Origin: Novosphingobium ovatum
GTDB taxonomy: Bacteria; Pseudomonadota; Alphaproteobacteria; Sphingomonadales; Sphingomonadaceae
DNA length: 64,000 nt
Direction of reading: 5' to 3'
Assembly: GCF_009909235.1 (NCBI RefSeq)
Contig: NZ_JAAAPO010000005.1
Location: 124,001 to 188,000 of the forward strand
Below the pieces are notes generated by a model. The model ran no database searches. It saw nothing but the letters and a program-made list of their open reading frames with translations, and was not told the origin of the DNA. Position 1 is the first letter of the stretch. Every line of letters begins with the position of its first letter. This document shows, piece by piece, positions 24,158-32,197 of the stretch. Position numbers and translations under genes: made by a program.

Positions 24158-25633
24158 TTATGGCTGCGCCTCGGGCGCGTCAAAGCGGGCGGCATAAGAG
24201 ACCGAACCGCCATCAGCATCCAGCGCGCGCAGGGTAAAGGTTACCTTGTGCTCACCCGTGGTCGTGGGCGGCGCAAGCACATAGACGCGCACCGGATCGG
24301 TGCTGTCGGCAGGCACGATGCGGATGATCTTGCCCGAAGCCGATGCCATCGGCATGTCCTCGGCCCACATCTTCGCCCCCGGCACGCCGTCCAGCGACAG
24401 CTCCATCTTGCGCGGGCGCCCCTCCATGTTCTTCCACCGGACGGCATAGGCGTTGCGCACTTCGCCAGCGGAGAGCAGCATATAGGGTGGGTTGCGGTCC
24501 TTGGACACCGCCACCGAGATATGCTGACGGGTGCCCAGCATGAACAGCAGGCCCAGGCCAATCGCCGACCACACGCCCAGATAGACCAGCGTGCGCGGGT
24601 GCCAGATCAGCTTGGCATGCGCGGTGGCGGGCTGGCCGGCCTTTTCGCGCTCGGCGTCCTCCAGCGTGGCATAGTCGATCAGGCCGCGCGGGCGGCCGGT
24701 CTTGACCATCACCTGATCGCAGGCGTCAATGCACAACGCGCAGGTGATACAACCCAGCTGCGGCCCTTCGCGGATGTCGATGCCGGTGGGGCAAACGGCG
24801 GTACACAGCCCGCAATCGACGCAATCGCCCAGCGGTGCGGCACCGGGCGCCGCCTTCTTGCCACGCGGCTCACCGCGCCAGTCCTTGTAGGTGACGATCA
24901 GCGACTTTTCATCCAGCATCGCCGACTGCACACGCGGCCACGGGCACATGTAAATGCACACCTGTTCGCGCATGAACGCACCCAGCCACAGCGTGGTGCA
25001 AGTCAGCACAAACACCGTGGAATAGGCGATCGAGGCGGCCTTGCCGGCGAAGAAATCGCCAAACAGGGTCGGCGCATCGGCAAAATACAGGATCCACGCG
25101 CCACCAGTCGAAAAACTGATGAGAAGGTAGACCGTCCATTTGCTCAGACGCTTGGTGATCTTTTCGACGTTCCAAGGCTGTTTGGCCAAACGGAACTGCG
25201 CGTTGCGGTCACCATCGATCCAGCGGTCAACATGCTGGAACAGGTCGGTCCAGACGGTTTGCGGGCAGGCGTAACCACACCATGCGCGGCCCACCGCCGA
25301 TGTAATCAGGAACAGGCCGATACCGGCCATGATCAGCAGGCCCGCGACGAAGTAGAACTCCTGCGGCCAGATCTCGATCGAGAACATGTAGAAGCGCCGG
25401 TGCGCCAGATCGATCAGCACCGCCTGATCGGGCGAATAAGGCCCACGGTGCCAGCGCAGCCACGGCGTGATGTAATAGACCGCCAGGCAAAAGGCCATGA
25501 TGGCCCATTTCAGACGACGGAACTTGCCATCAATCTGTCGCGGGAAAACCGCTTTGCGTGCTTCATGCAACCCTTGCGGGGCAGCTTTTGGCTGCCCCGC
25601 GTTCGGTTGACCTTTGGGGTCAAGGTTGACCAT
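24158..25633 (-). CDS. ccoG: cytochrome c oxidase accessory protein CcoG/FixG
   Basis: A 491-residue polytopic membrane ferredoxin-like protein that reduces copper during cbb3 assembly. It has several membrane helices, WCGYACPQTVWTDLFQHVDRWIDGD, CPWPRVQSAMLDEKSL, two 4Fe-4S clusters (DCVDCGLCTAVCPTGID and CITCALCIDACDQVM), and a C-terminal Ig-like domain. The ATG at 25633 has GGAG 8 bases upstream and overlaps the end of ccoP by 14 bases, indicating translational coupling with the oxidase genes. Confidence 0.95.
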   Translation of the reverse strand: MVNLDPKGQPNAGQPKAAPQGLHEARKAVFPRQIDGKFRRLKWAIMAFCLAVYYITPWLRWHRGPYSPDQAVLIDLAHRRFYMFSIEIWPQEFYFVAGLLIMAGIGLFLITSAVGRAWCGYACPQTVWTDLFQHVDRWIDGDRNAQFRLAKQPWNVEKITKRLSKWTVYLLISFSTGGAWILYFADAPTLFGDFFAGKAASIAYSTVFVLTCTTLWLGAFMREQVCIYMCPWPRVQSAMLDEKSLIVTYKDWRGEPRGKKAAPGAAPLGDCVDCGLCTAVCPTGIDIREGPQLGCITCALCIDACDQVMVKTGRPRGLIDYATLEDAEREKAGQPATAHAKLIWHPRTLVYLGVWSAIGLGLLFMLGTRQHISVAVSKDRNPPYMLLSAGEVRNAYAVRWKNMEGRPRKMELSLDGVPGAKMWAEDMPMASASGKIIRIVPADSTDPVRVYVLAPPTTTGEHKVTFTLRALDADGGSVSYAARFDAPEAQP

Positions 25634-26567
25634 TGGTCGCTCCAGATGCCGCGCCGGCGGGCGCAGGGGCGGCACCGGCCGGGGCGGGCTGCGCAAACTT
25701 TTCGCCGCCACCCAGCGAGTGCACATACACCGCGAGCATCTTGATCGTCACTGGGTCAAGTCGTCCACCCCACGCAGGCATCACGCCGGCATGTGCGTTG
25801 GTGACCGTTTCGGTCACGTCCTCACGGGTGGAGCCATACAGCCAGATCTTGTCAGCCAGATTGGGCGCACCGAACATGCGACCGCCCTTGGCGTCAGGAC
25901 CGTGGCAGGCCACGCAGTTGGCGGCAAACACCGCGTTACCGCGCTGGCTGGCGGCGCTGGCAGGTTCCAGACCCGACAGGCTGCGGACATAGCTGACCAC
26001 ATCGGCCACCGCCGCCGGTTGCAGCATGCCATCCCGGCCAAAGGCAGGCATGGCGCTCATGCGCGTGGCCGCATCGCCCGGCTGACGGATGCCGTGCAGC
26101 AGGGTGGTGTGGATGTCGGTCAGGCTACCGCCCCACAGCCAGTCGTTGTCGTTCAGGTTGGGGTAGCCCTTGGAGCCAGCCGCGCCCGAACCATGGCAGG
26201 GCACGCAGTTCACCTTGAACGCGGCCTTGCCACCCTCGACGGCCTTGGCCATCAAGTCCTTGTTGGCGGGCAGATCCTCCAGCGAGGTCGCGGCAATCGC
26301 GTCCAGCGTGACCTGACGGTCAGCCTTGGCGGCGGCCATTTCCTGCGCCAGTTGCCCACGGCTGGTCCAGCCGAACACGCCGTGCGACCCTTCCTTCATG
26401 CCCGGCCACGATGGGTAAACCACGCAGTAGGCAATCGCGAAGATGATGCAGGCATAGAAGGTCCAGAGCCACCACCCCGGCAAGGGCGTGTTCAGTTCCT
26501 CGATGCCGTCCCACTCATGGCCCATGGTCTCGGTGCCGGTGGGCTCGTCGATACGCTTATTGGCCAT
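25620..26567 (-). CDS. ccoP: cbb3-type cytochrome c oxidase subunit III (diheme)
   Basis: A 315-residue membrane-anchored diheme cytochrome c that feeds electrons to CcoN. One membrane helix (PLPGWWLWTFYACIIFAIAYCVVYPSWPG) is preceded by a TETMGHEWDGIEELN segment typical of CcoP. Two heme c sites follow, CVPCH (about residue 137) and CVACH (about residue 220), with distal Met candidates in each domain. The C-terminus is Ala/Pro-rich. The ATG overlaps the end of ccoQ by 11 bases. Confidence 0.96.
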   Translation of the reverse strand: MANKRIDEPTGTETMGHEWDGIEELNTPLPGWWLWTFYACIIFAIAYCVVYPSWPGMKEGSHGVFGWTSRGQLAQEMAAAKADRQVTLDAIAATSLEDLPANKDLMAKAVEGGKAAFKVNCVPCHGSGAAGSKGYPNLNDNDWLWGGSLTDIHTTLLHGIRQPGDAATRMSAMPAFGRDGMLQPAAVADVVSYVRSLSGLEPASAASQRGNAVFAANCVACHGPDAKGGRMFGAPNLADKIWLYGSTREDVTETVTNAHAGVMPAWGGRLDPVTIKMLAVYVHSLGGGEKFAQPAPAGAAPAPAGAASGATNGQP

Positions 26568-26733
26568 TTTCGTCGTCCTCGAAAATCATGTTGGCGGCGT
26601 GGTCGGCGGTCTTGCGACCGCCGGGCAGGAACGGCCACACGCATGCCAAGGTGAAGCTGATCAGCATGCCAACCAGCCCCCAGCTGTCGGCGAAGTTGCG
26701 CAGGAGCGCATAGGTTTGGGCGCCGTCATTCAT
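26557..26733 (-). CDS. ccoQ: cbb3-type oxidase small subunit CcoQ
   Basis: A 58-residue membrane peptide, [18 protein letters not shown] at the N-terminus, then one helix ([20 protein letters not shown]) and a polar tail containing [13 protein letters not shown]. Position, size and the terminal F-x-D-D/E-x pattern identify CcoQ/FixQ, which stabilises the oxidase. The start overlaps the ccoO stop (ATGA) and the stop lies inside ccoP. Confidence 0.9.
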   Translation of the reverse strand: MNDGAQTYALLRNFADSWGLVGMLISFTLACVWPFLPGGRKTADHAANMIFEDDENGQ

Positions 26734-27488
26734 CGACCCTTCTCCCGTGCGAGATGTTCCTGCGCAGCCGCGCTGTCGACATCGACCATCGTGCCCAGCA
26801 CCTGCAGATAGGCAACCAGCGCGTCCATTTCGGTCAACCGCTTGGGATTGCCGTCAAAGTCGCGGATGCTCGCCTTGGGATAGCGGGTGGCCAGATCGCC
26901 CGTGTCACCCATGCCCGCCTGCGCCTTGAGATCATCATTGGCGCGGGTGATGTCGGTCTTGGTATAAGGCACGCCGGTCAGGAAGAGCGACTTGAGCTGC
27001 GCCGAACGGTCACCGATGGCCAGATCCTTCTTTGCCAGGAACGAGTAGTTGGGCATGATCGATTCAGGCACAACGCTGCGCGGCGCCATCAGATGCTGGA
27101 CATGCCAGGCATCCGAATATTTGCCGCCCACGCGGGCCAGATCCGGGCCGGTACGTTCCGAACCCCACTGGAAGGGGTGGTCGTACATCGACTCGGCCGC
27201 CAGACTGTAGTGGCCATAGCGCTCGACCTCGTCACGGAAGGGACGGATCATCTGGCTGTGGCACAGATAACAGCCCTCGCGGACGTAGATGTCGCGGCCC
27301 GCCTGTTCGAGCGGGGTGTAGGGGCGAACCCCTTTCACCTTCTCGATCGTGTTCTGGATCCAGAACAGCGGCGCGATTTCCACAATACCGCCAAACAGCA
27401 CCGCGATGAAGGCGCACACGCCCAGGATAATGACATTTCGTTCCAGCGTACCGTGCCAGGCGAAAGGTTGCTTGGTTTGAGCAGACAT
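26730..27488 (-). CDS. ccoO: cbb3-type cytochrome c oxidase subunit II (monoheme)
   Basis: A 252-residue membrane-anchored cytochrome c. One N-terminal helix ([26 protein letters not shown]), the heme site [20 protein letters not shown], the family block [30 protein letters not shown] and a distal Met in [10 protein letters not shown] are all present. The start at 27488 has AGGGGA about 8 bases upstream. An earlier Met 5 codons upstream would overlap ccoN. It lies 11 bases after ccoN. Confidence 0.96.
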   Translation of the reverse strand: MSAQTKQPFAWHGTLERNVIILGVCAFIAVLFGGIVEIAPLFWIQNTIEKVKGVRPYTPLEQAGRDIYVREGCYLCHSQMIRPFRDEVERYGHYSLAAESMYDHPFQWGSERTGPDLARVGGKYSDAWHVQHLMAPRSVVPESIMPNYSFLAKKDLAIGDRSAQLKSLFLTGVPYTKTDITRANDDLKAQAGMGDTGDLATRYPKASIRDFDGNPKRLTEMDALVAYLQVLGTMVDVDSAAAQEHLAREKGR

Positions 27489-27499
27489 GGCGTTTCCCC

Positions 27500-29158
27500 T
27501 CACGCTGCGTTGGCGGCGACCACAGGCTGGTCGGCGGCGGGGTTGTATTCCACATTGTACATCGGCGCTTCGTCACGCAGCGGGCTGCCGGCGATCGTCT
27601 TCCAGACGTTGATCACCATGAACACCGCACCCGACAGGTACAGCACACCGCCCAGACCACGCAGAACATACATGGGATGGATGGCAGCCACCGAGTCGGC
27701 AAAGCTGTTCACCAGATAGCCGGTGGCGCCATATTCACGCCACATCAGGCCCTGCGTGATACCGGCCACCCACATGCTGGCGGCATAGAACACGATGCCC
27801 ACAGTAGCGGTCCAGAAGTGCCAGTTGATCATGCGCAGGCTGTACATGCGCTCGCGGTTCCACAGGCGCGGCACCAGGTAGTAGATGGCGCCGAACGAAA
27901 CCATGCCGTTCCAACCCAGCGCACCCGAGTGCACGTGGCCGATCGTCCAGTTGGTGTAGTGCGAGAGCGAGTTCACCGACTTCACCGACATCATCGGACC
28001 TTCAAAGGTCGACATGCCGTAGAAGGCGATGGACATCACGAACATGCGCAGGATCGGATCGGTGCGCAGCTTGTCCCAGGCGCCATTCAGCGTCATCAGG
28101 CCGTTGATCATGCCGCCCCAGCTGGGCATCCACAGCATGACCGAGAACACCATGCCCAGCGTCTGCGCCCAGTCGGGCAGCGCGGTATAGTGCAAGTGGT
28201 GCGGACCTGCCCAGATGTACAGGAAGATCAGCGCCCAGAAGTGGATGATCGACAGACGGTAGGAATAGACCGGACGCTGGGCCTGCTTGGGCACAAAGTA
28301 ATACATCATGCCAAGGAAGCCCGCCGTCAGGAAGAAACCCACGGCGTTATGACCATACCACCACTGCACCATGGCACCTTGAACGCCAGCGAAAACGCTG
28401 ATCGACTGCGAGCCAAGGAAGCTGACGGGGATGGCGGCGTTATTGACCAGATGCAGCAGCGCAACGGTCAGGATCATCGACAGGTAGAACCAGTTGGCCA
28501 CATAGATGTGCGGCTCCGAACGCTTGAGGATCGTGCCCCCAAAAACGATCAGATAGGCCACCCAGACCACGGTGAGCCACAGGTCGACATACCATTCAGG
28601 CTCGGCATATTCCTTGCCCTGGCTGATGCCCAGCAGGTACCCGGTGGCGGCCAGCACGATAAACAGCTGGTAGCCCCAGAATACGAAACGGGCGAGGCCG
28701 GGGAAGGCCAGCCTCGCCCGGCAGGTGCGCTGAACGACGTAAAATGACGTCCCGATCAGCACATTGCCTCCGAAAGCGAAGATGACCGCCGAAGTATGCA
28801 GCGGGCGCATACGGCCAAAGTTGAACCAGGGCTCGAGATTCAGGTCGGGAAATGCGAGCTGAAACGCGATCAGCACGCCGACCAGAAAACCGGCAAAGCC
28901 CCAGAACACCATGGCGATAACGCCCCAACGGATGACGTCGTCGTAGTATTTCGACTCCGACGGCGCCGGTTCCGACTGGCCCTTGGCCAGCAGGCTATAG
29001 TTCGGCTTTGAAATGGAAAACCAAAGGCCGACGAGGCACGCAAGGCCGACAGTGCCCATTTGAATGGCAAAGCCGGTATCCTTGGCGACCACGACAGCCA
29101 CGACGGATGCAAGCAAAAGCACAAGCCAGATGCTGGCTCGTGAGAGTACGGTAACCAT
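27500..29158 (-). CDS. ccoN: cbb3-type cytochrome c oxidase catalytic subunit I
   Basis: A 552-residue heme-copper oxidase subunit with about 14 membrane helices, the oxygen-reducing and proton-pumping core of a high-affinity terminal oxidase. It has the low-spin heme His in [15 protein letters not shown], the Cu-B region [27 protein letters not shown] with its active-site His and Tyr, [14 protein letters not shown], and the [12 protein letters not shown] segment. It is first in the ccoNOQPG operon. The upstream 475-base gap holds FNR-type boxes. Confidence 0.97.
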   Translation of the reverse strand: MVTVLSRASIWLVLLLASVVAVVVAKDTGFAIQMGTVGLACLVGLWFSISKPNYSLLAKGQSEPAPSESKYYDDVIRWGVIAMVFWGFAGFLVGVLIAFQLAFPDLNLEPWFNFGRMRPLHTSAVIFAFGGNVLIGTSFYVVQRTCRARLAFPGLARFVFWGYQLFIVLAATGYLLGISQGKEYAEPEWYVDLWLTVVWVAYLIVFGGTILKRSEPHIYVANWFYLSMILTVALLHLVNNAAIPVSFLGSQSISVFAGVQGAMVQWWYGHNAVGFFLTAGFLGMMYYFVPKQAQRPVYSYRLSIIHFWALIFLYIWAGPHHLHYTALPDWAQTLGMVFSVMLWMPSWGGMINGLMTLNGAWDKLRTDPILRMFVMSIAFYGMSTFEGPMMSVKSVNSLSHYTNWTIGHVHSGALGWNGMVSFGAIYYLVPRLWNRERMYSLRMINWHFWTATVGIVFYAASMWVAGITQGLMWREYGATGYLVNSFADSVAAIHPMYVLRGLGGVLYLSGAVFMVINVWKTIAGSPLRDEAPMYNVEYNPAADQPVVAANAA

Positions 29159-29222
29159 GAGCCTTCCCTCTCATGACGTGATGTCACTAGGCTGCCCATG
29201 GGCCCAGCCCCCGGAAACCACA

Positions 29223-29236
29223 TTGATTCCCGTCAA
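29223..29236 (-). promoter_or_regulatory. FNR box upstream of ccoN
   Basis: TTGAT-TCCC-GTCAA (read on the plus strand) is one base away from the canonical FNR palindrome TTGAT-N4-ATCAA and fits TTGM-N6-KCAA. It is centred 71 bases before the ccoN ATG, as expected for an oxygen-regulated cbb3 operon. Confidence 0.7.
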
Positions 29237-29506
29237 AATCCTCTTAATCCTTCGGTATGAGGCCGGGTATGCGGCGGTGTGCCCCTATTATGGGGCCATA
29301 TGGCCCATCCGCCGGGCCTCCAGACCAGCGGCAACGCATTGACGCAGATGACGGCGCGCAGGAATCGCCGGCAGCAAGCACCCTGCGCGACTCGGGGCAC
29401 AGAATCGCTCCCCGGTGATCGCGCCCATCCGCTACTACGGATTTCGCAGGTACGTGCGCAAACTTGATGCAAAAGCGCCACACAGTGTCACCACAAAAGC
29501 GCTATT

Positions 29507-29542
29507 TTGATTCCGCGCAAAACTTCGCTTGCGCATGATCAA
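29507..29542 (+). promoter_or_regulatory. pair of FNR/FixK-type boxes upstream of ompW
   Basis: TTGAT-TCCG-CGCAA lies at 29507-29520 and, in the opposite orientation, TTGCG-CATG-ATCAA lies at 29529-29542. Their centres are 22 bases apart (two helical turns), 98 and 120 bases before the ompW ATG. The rest of the 475-base ccoN-ompW gap (29159-29633) shows no gene. Confidence 0.55.
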
Positions 29543-29633
29543 TGCTGCACCGCCCTATCCGTCGCAATTGAGCCTCAACGCCGCGCAGGACTGGTTCACA
29601 TCGGGTGAACGGCGCGGCGCAGGATGAGGGAAT

Positions 29634-30332
29634 ATGGTCAAGATCTCGAAGCTTGCGGCCGTGCTGACCGCTTTTGCCGCCACTACCGCTCTGGCTGGCA
29701 CCGCACACGCGGCCGGCAACCCCGAGGGCAAGATCCAGGTCAAAGTGCTGGCCACCGCCGTTCTGCCCGATGGCGCCGTCAAGCGCGTCAACAGCGACGT
29801 TGCAGGCCTGGTCAGCTCGGGCGCGGTGCGTGACACTGTCGCCAGCGACAACGTCGTGCCGACCGTTGCGATCGAATATTTCGTGACGCCCAACATCTCG
29901 ATCGAGACGATCTGCTGCGCTACTGGCCACCACGTCACCATCTCGTCGGGCACTTTTGCCGGCACCGAGGCCGTCAGCAATGTCGTGATCGTGCCCGCCA
30001 CCTTCACGGCCAAGTATCACCTGCCCCTGCCCGGCGGCATCAAGCCCTATGTCGGCGCTGGCCCGACGCTGTTCATCATGCTGGCTGACGAACCCAGCAG
30101 CGCCGTCCGCGGTCTGGGCGTGACCCGCACCCACCTGTCGAGCGAACTGGGCGTGGCCGTGCAGGCTGGCGTCGATGTCGCGATCGGCCATGGCTATGGC
30201 ATCTCGCTGGACGCCAAGAAGTACTGGGTCGGCACCAACGCCAAGTTCTATGCCGGCGGCACCGAAGTGCTGAGCACCCGCCACAAGATCGATCCCTGGG
30301 TGCTGAGCGCCGGCGTGACCTATCGCTTCTGA
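29634..30332 (+). CDS. ompW: OmpW-family outer membrane protein
   Basis: A 232-residue outer-membrane beta-barrel protein. A signal peptide ends at GTAHA. The mature chain shows alternating hydrophobic strands, the family segments KIQVKVLATAVLPDG, TVAIEYFVTPNISIETICCATGHHV, and the C-terminal strand WVLSAGVTYRF ending in Phe, the recognition signal for the barrel assembly machinery. OmpW forms an eight-stranded barrel for small hydrophobic solutes and is often induced under low oxygen, which fits the two FNR-type boxes upstream. Confidence 0.92.
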   Translation: MVKISKLAAVLTAFAATTALAGTAHAAGNPEGKIQVKVLATAVLPDGAVKRVNSDVAGLVSSGAVRDTVASDNVVPTVAIEYFVTPNISIETICCATGHHVTISSGTFAGTEAVSNVVIVPATFTAKYHLPLPGGIKPYVGAGPTLFIMLADEPSSAVRGLGVTRTHLSSELGVAVQAGVDVAIGHGYGISLDAKKYWVGTNAKFYAGGTEVLSTRHKIDPWVLSAGVTYRF

Positions 30333-30342
30333 AGATAGACCC

Positions 30343-30402
30343 TTTCCGTGAAGAGTGACCACCGGTTCATTGGCTCTGGCCCGTAGGCGCTCTTCACGGA
30401 AA
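30343..30402 (+). terminator. long stem-loop after ompW
   Basis: TTTCCGTGAAGAG (30343-30355) pairs perfectly with CTCTTCACGGAAA (30390-30402) around a 34-base loop. It starts 11 bases past the ompW stop. It may end or protect the ompW mRNA. The remaining intergenic stretch up to 30571 shows no gene. Confidence 0.5.
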
Positions 30403-30571
30403 ACCGGGTGTCGTCAGACACTCGATATCGTCAGATTGGGCGTAGGCAGGCAGGGGCGGGAAGGCGCTTCCTGCCTGCCGCATTTTGTGGCGCAGCGCCA
30501 TCGCGCGGCGGCCCATGCCCCCCCCCAACAGTGGGCGGGCGATCAGGCACTTCTCTTTGGAAAAATCTGGA

Positions 30572-31270
30572 TCAGCCCGCTTCGGCGACCAGCGCAAAGC
30601 GATCCTGGATCACCACCTCACGGCGCGAGGGCAGGTCGATGATCCCTTCCGACTTGAGCCGGGTGAACTGACGGCTCACCGTCTCGATCGTCAGGCCCAG
30701 AACATCGGCGATCTGCTGACGCGAGAACGGCAGGACGAAACGGGTGGCATTGCTGCTGCCGTCCGACTCGCAAGTGATCGGCGACAGACGATCCGACAGC
30801 TCCATCAGGAAACTGGCGACCTTTTCACTGGCAGACTTGCGGCCCAGCAACAGCATCCAGCGGCGCGTGCGGTCCAGTTCGGTAAGGGTGCGCTGCAACA
30901 GCTTGTGCTCCAGCCCCGGATGCTCACGCGCAAAGGCGTCAAAATCGCTGCGGCTGAACACGCAAACCCGCGCATCGGTCAGCGCGGTAACGCCATGGTT
31001 GGTCGTGCCACCAAAAGGACGCCCAATGAAATCAGACGGATAAACCACACCGACGATCTGCTCGCGCCCATCTTCGGTGCCGGTCGACAGTTTGAGCACA
31101 CCCTCGATCACATTGGCGACGAGGACCGAATCCTCGCCCTCCCAGATCAGGGATTCCCCGGAGACCAACGATCGCCGCCGCCCAATCGCGTTGAGCGCGC
31201 CGATCTCTTCCTTGTCCAAGGCGGAGCAGATGGCTCTGTTTCGAACCAAGCAAGTGTCGCAAGCTGACAT
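30572..31270 (-). CDS. fnrL: FNR/FnrL-type oxygen-responsive transcription factor
   Basis: A 232-residue Crp/Fnr-family regulator. The N-terminus has a Cys cluster C-x2-C-x6-C (ACDTCLVRNRAIC) and a fourth Cys lies in the cyclic-nucleotide-like domain (ARVCVFSRS), the four ligands expected for an oxygen-labile 4Fe-4S cluster. The C-terminal helix-turn-helix reads FSRQQIADVLGLTIETVSRQFTRL, with the E..SR residues that read TTGA half-sites. The start at 31270 keeps the first Cys at residue 4. It is the obvious candidate to bind the boxes near ccoN, ccoH, hemN and ompW. No such box was found in front of the gene itself. Confidence 0.92.
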   Translation of the reverse strand: MSACDTCLVRNRAICSALDKEEIGALNAIGRRRSLVSGESLIWEGEDSVLVANVIEGVLKLSTGTEDGREQIVGVVYPSDFIGRPFGGTTNHGVTALTDARVCVFSRSDFDAFAREHPGLEHKLLQRTLTELDRTRRWMLLLGRKSASEKVASFLMELSDRLSPITCESDGSSNATRFVLPFSRQQIADVLGLTIETVSRQFTRLKSEGIIDLPSRREVVIQDRFALVAEAG

Positions 31271-31417
31271 GCGCAAGCGCCTAGCAGGCAATGCGCATTG
31301 GGGCAATGCCTGATCCTGTGCGAAAACAGGGCAAAGCGTCTCATCCCCAAGACAGGCACCGCGCCAAGCCCCTGATTTAACGGCATGGCAACAGCACTTT
31401 GGCCGCAAGGTGGAGAT

Positions 31418-32197
31418 TTACATGATCTCGGCCACGTCCTTCAGCGCGCTGCGCAGGCGGTCGATGGCCTGCGCCTTCAACTGATGCACGCGCGGGATCG
31501 AAACCGAGAGCACCTGCGCGATTTCGGCCAGATTCAACTCCTCGACGAAATAGAGCTGGATGACCATCTGTAGCCGCTCCGGCAAGTCGCCGATGGCGGC
31601 CGCCACCGCGCCGCGCAATTCCTGATCCTGCAACAAAGCCAGACTGTCAGGCGTGTCATCGGCAAAGGCCATGTCGCTGTCGGAATAGGCATCGTCCAGC
31701 GTTTCAAACCGCAACGGTTCGGAAGAGGCGCGCAAGGCCTCCAATTCAGCCAGTGTCACACCCATCGCTTGTGCCAATTCGGTGTCATTGGGCTCGCGCC
31801 CTAACTGGCCGGTCAATTCATGCGCCTTTTCGCGCATCAGGCGGCGGCGTTCGACCGCCCCGCGTGACAGCGGCACGTGGCGGCGGATCAGATCGACCAT
31901 CGCCCCCCGCACGCGCATCTTGGCATAGGCGGCAAAGCCGTCCTCGCCCGGGCCATTGTGACGCTGGGCACATTCGGTCAGTGCGACCAGCCCCGCCTGC
32001 ATCAGGTCCTCGACCTCGATACCGTCGCGCCCGCCCTGCAGATGCCACGCCAGACGGCGCACCATCGGCATGAAACGGCGCACGCGTTCGGCCGGGTCCG
32101 TGCCATAGGCCGCCGCGGCAGAGCGTATCGCCCCACCACGCGGACGCGGCGCGGATGTTTGATTTTTTGGAGTGAAAGGTCTCTGATCGTGGATCAT
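31418..32197 (-). CDS. fliA: flagellar sigma factor FliA (sigma-28 family)
   Basis: A 259-residue sigma-70 family factor of the FliA/WhiG branch. Region 2 (FMPMVRRLAWHLQGG...VEDLMQAGLVALTECAQRH...FAAYAKMRVRGAMVDLIRR), region 3 (REKAHELTGQLGREPNDTELAQAMGV) and region 4 (LPERLQMVIQLYFVEELNLAEIAQVLSVSIPRVHQLKAQAIDRLR) are all present. It directs late flagellar genes and is held by FlgM, also encoded here. The ATG overlaps the flhA stop (ATGA), so it is co-transcribed from the sigma-54 promoter at 35401-35415. Confidence 0.94.
   Translation of the reverse strand: MIHDQRPFTPKNQTSAPRPRGGAIRSAAAAYGTDPAERVRRFMPMVRRLAWHLQGGRDGIEVEDLMQAGLVALTECAQRHNGPGEDGFAAYAKMRVRGAMVDLIRRHVPLSRGAVERRRLMREKAHELTGQLGREPNDTELAQAMGVTLAELEALRASSEPLRFETLDDAYSDSDMAFADDTPDSLALLQDQELRGAVAAAIGDLPERLQMVIQLYFVEELNLAEIAQVLSVSIPRVHQLKAQAIDRLRSALKDVAEIM

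Noticed and set aside
29463-29476. TTGATGCAAAAGCG as an additional FNR box
   Set aside because: The second half does not match TCAA or GCAA at the required distance.
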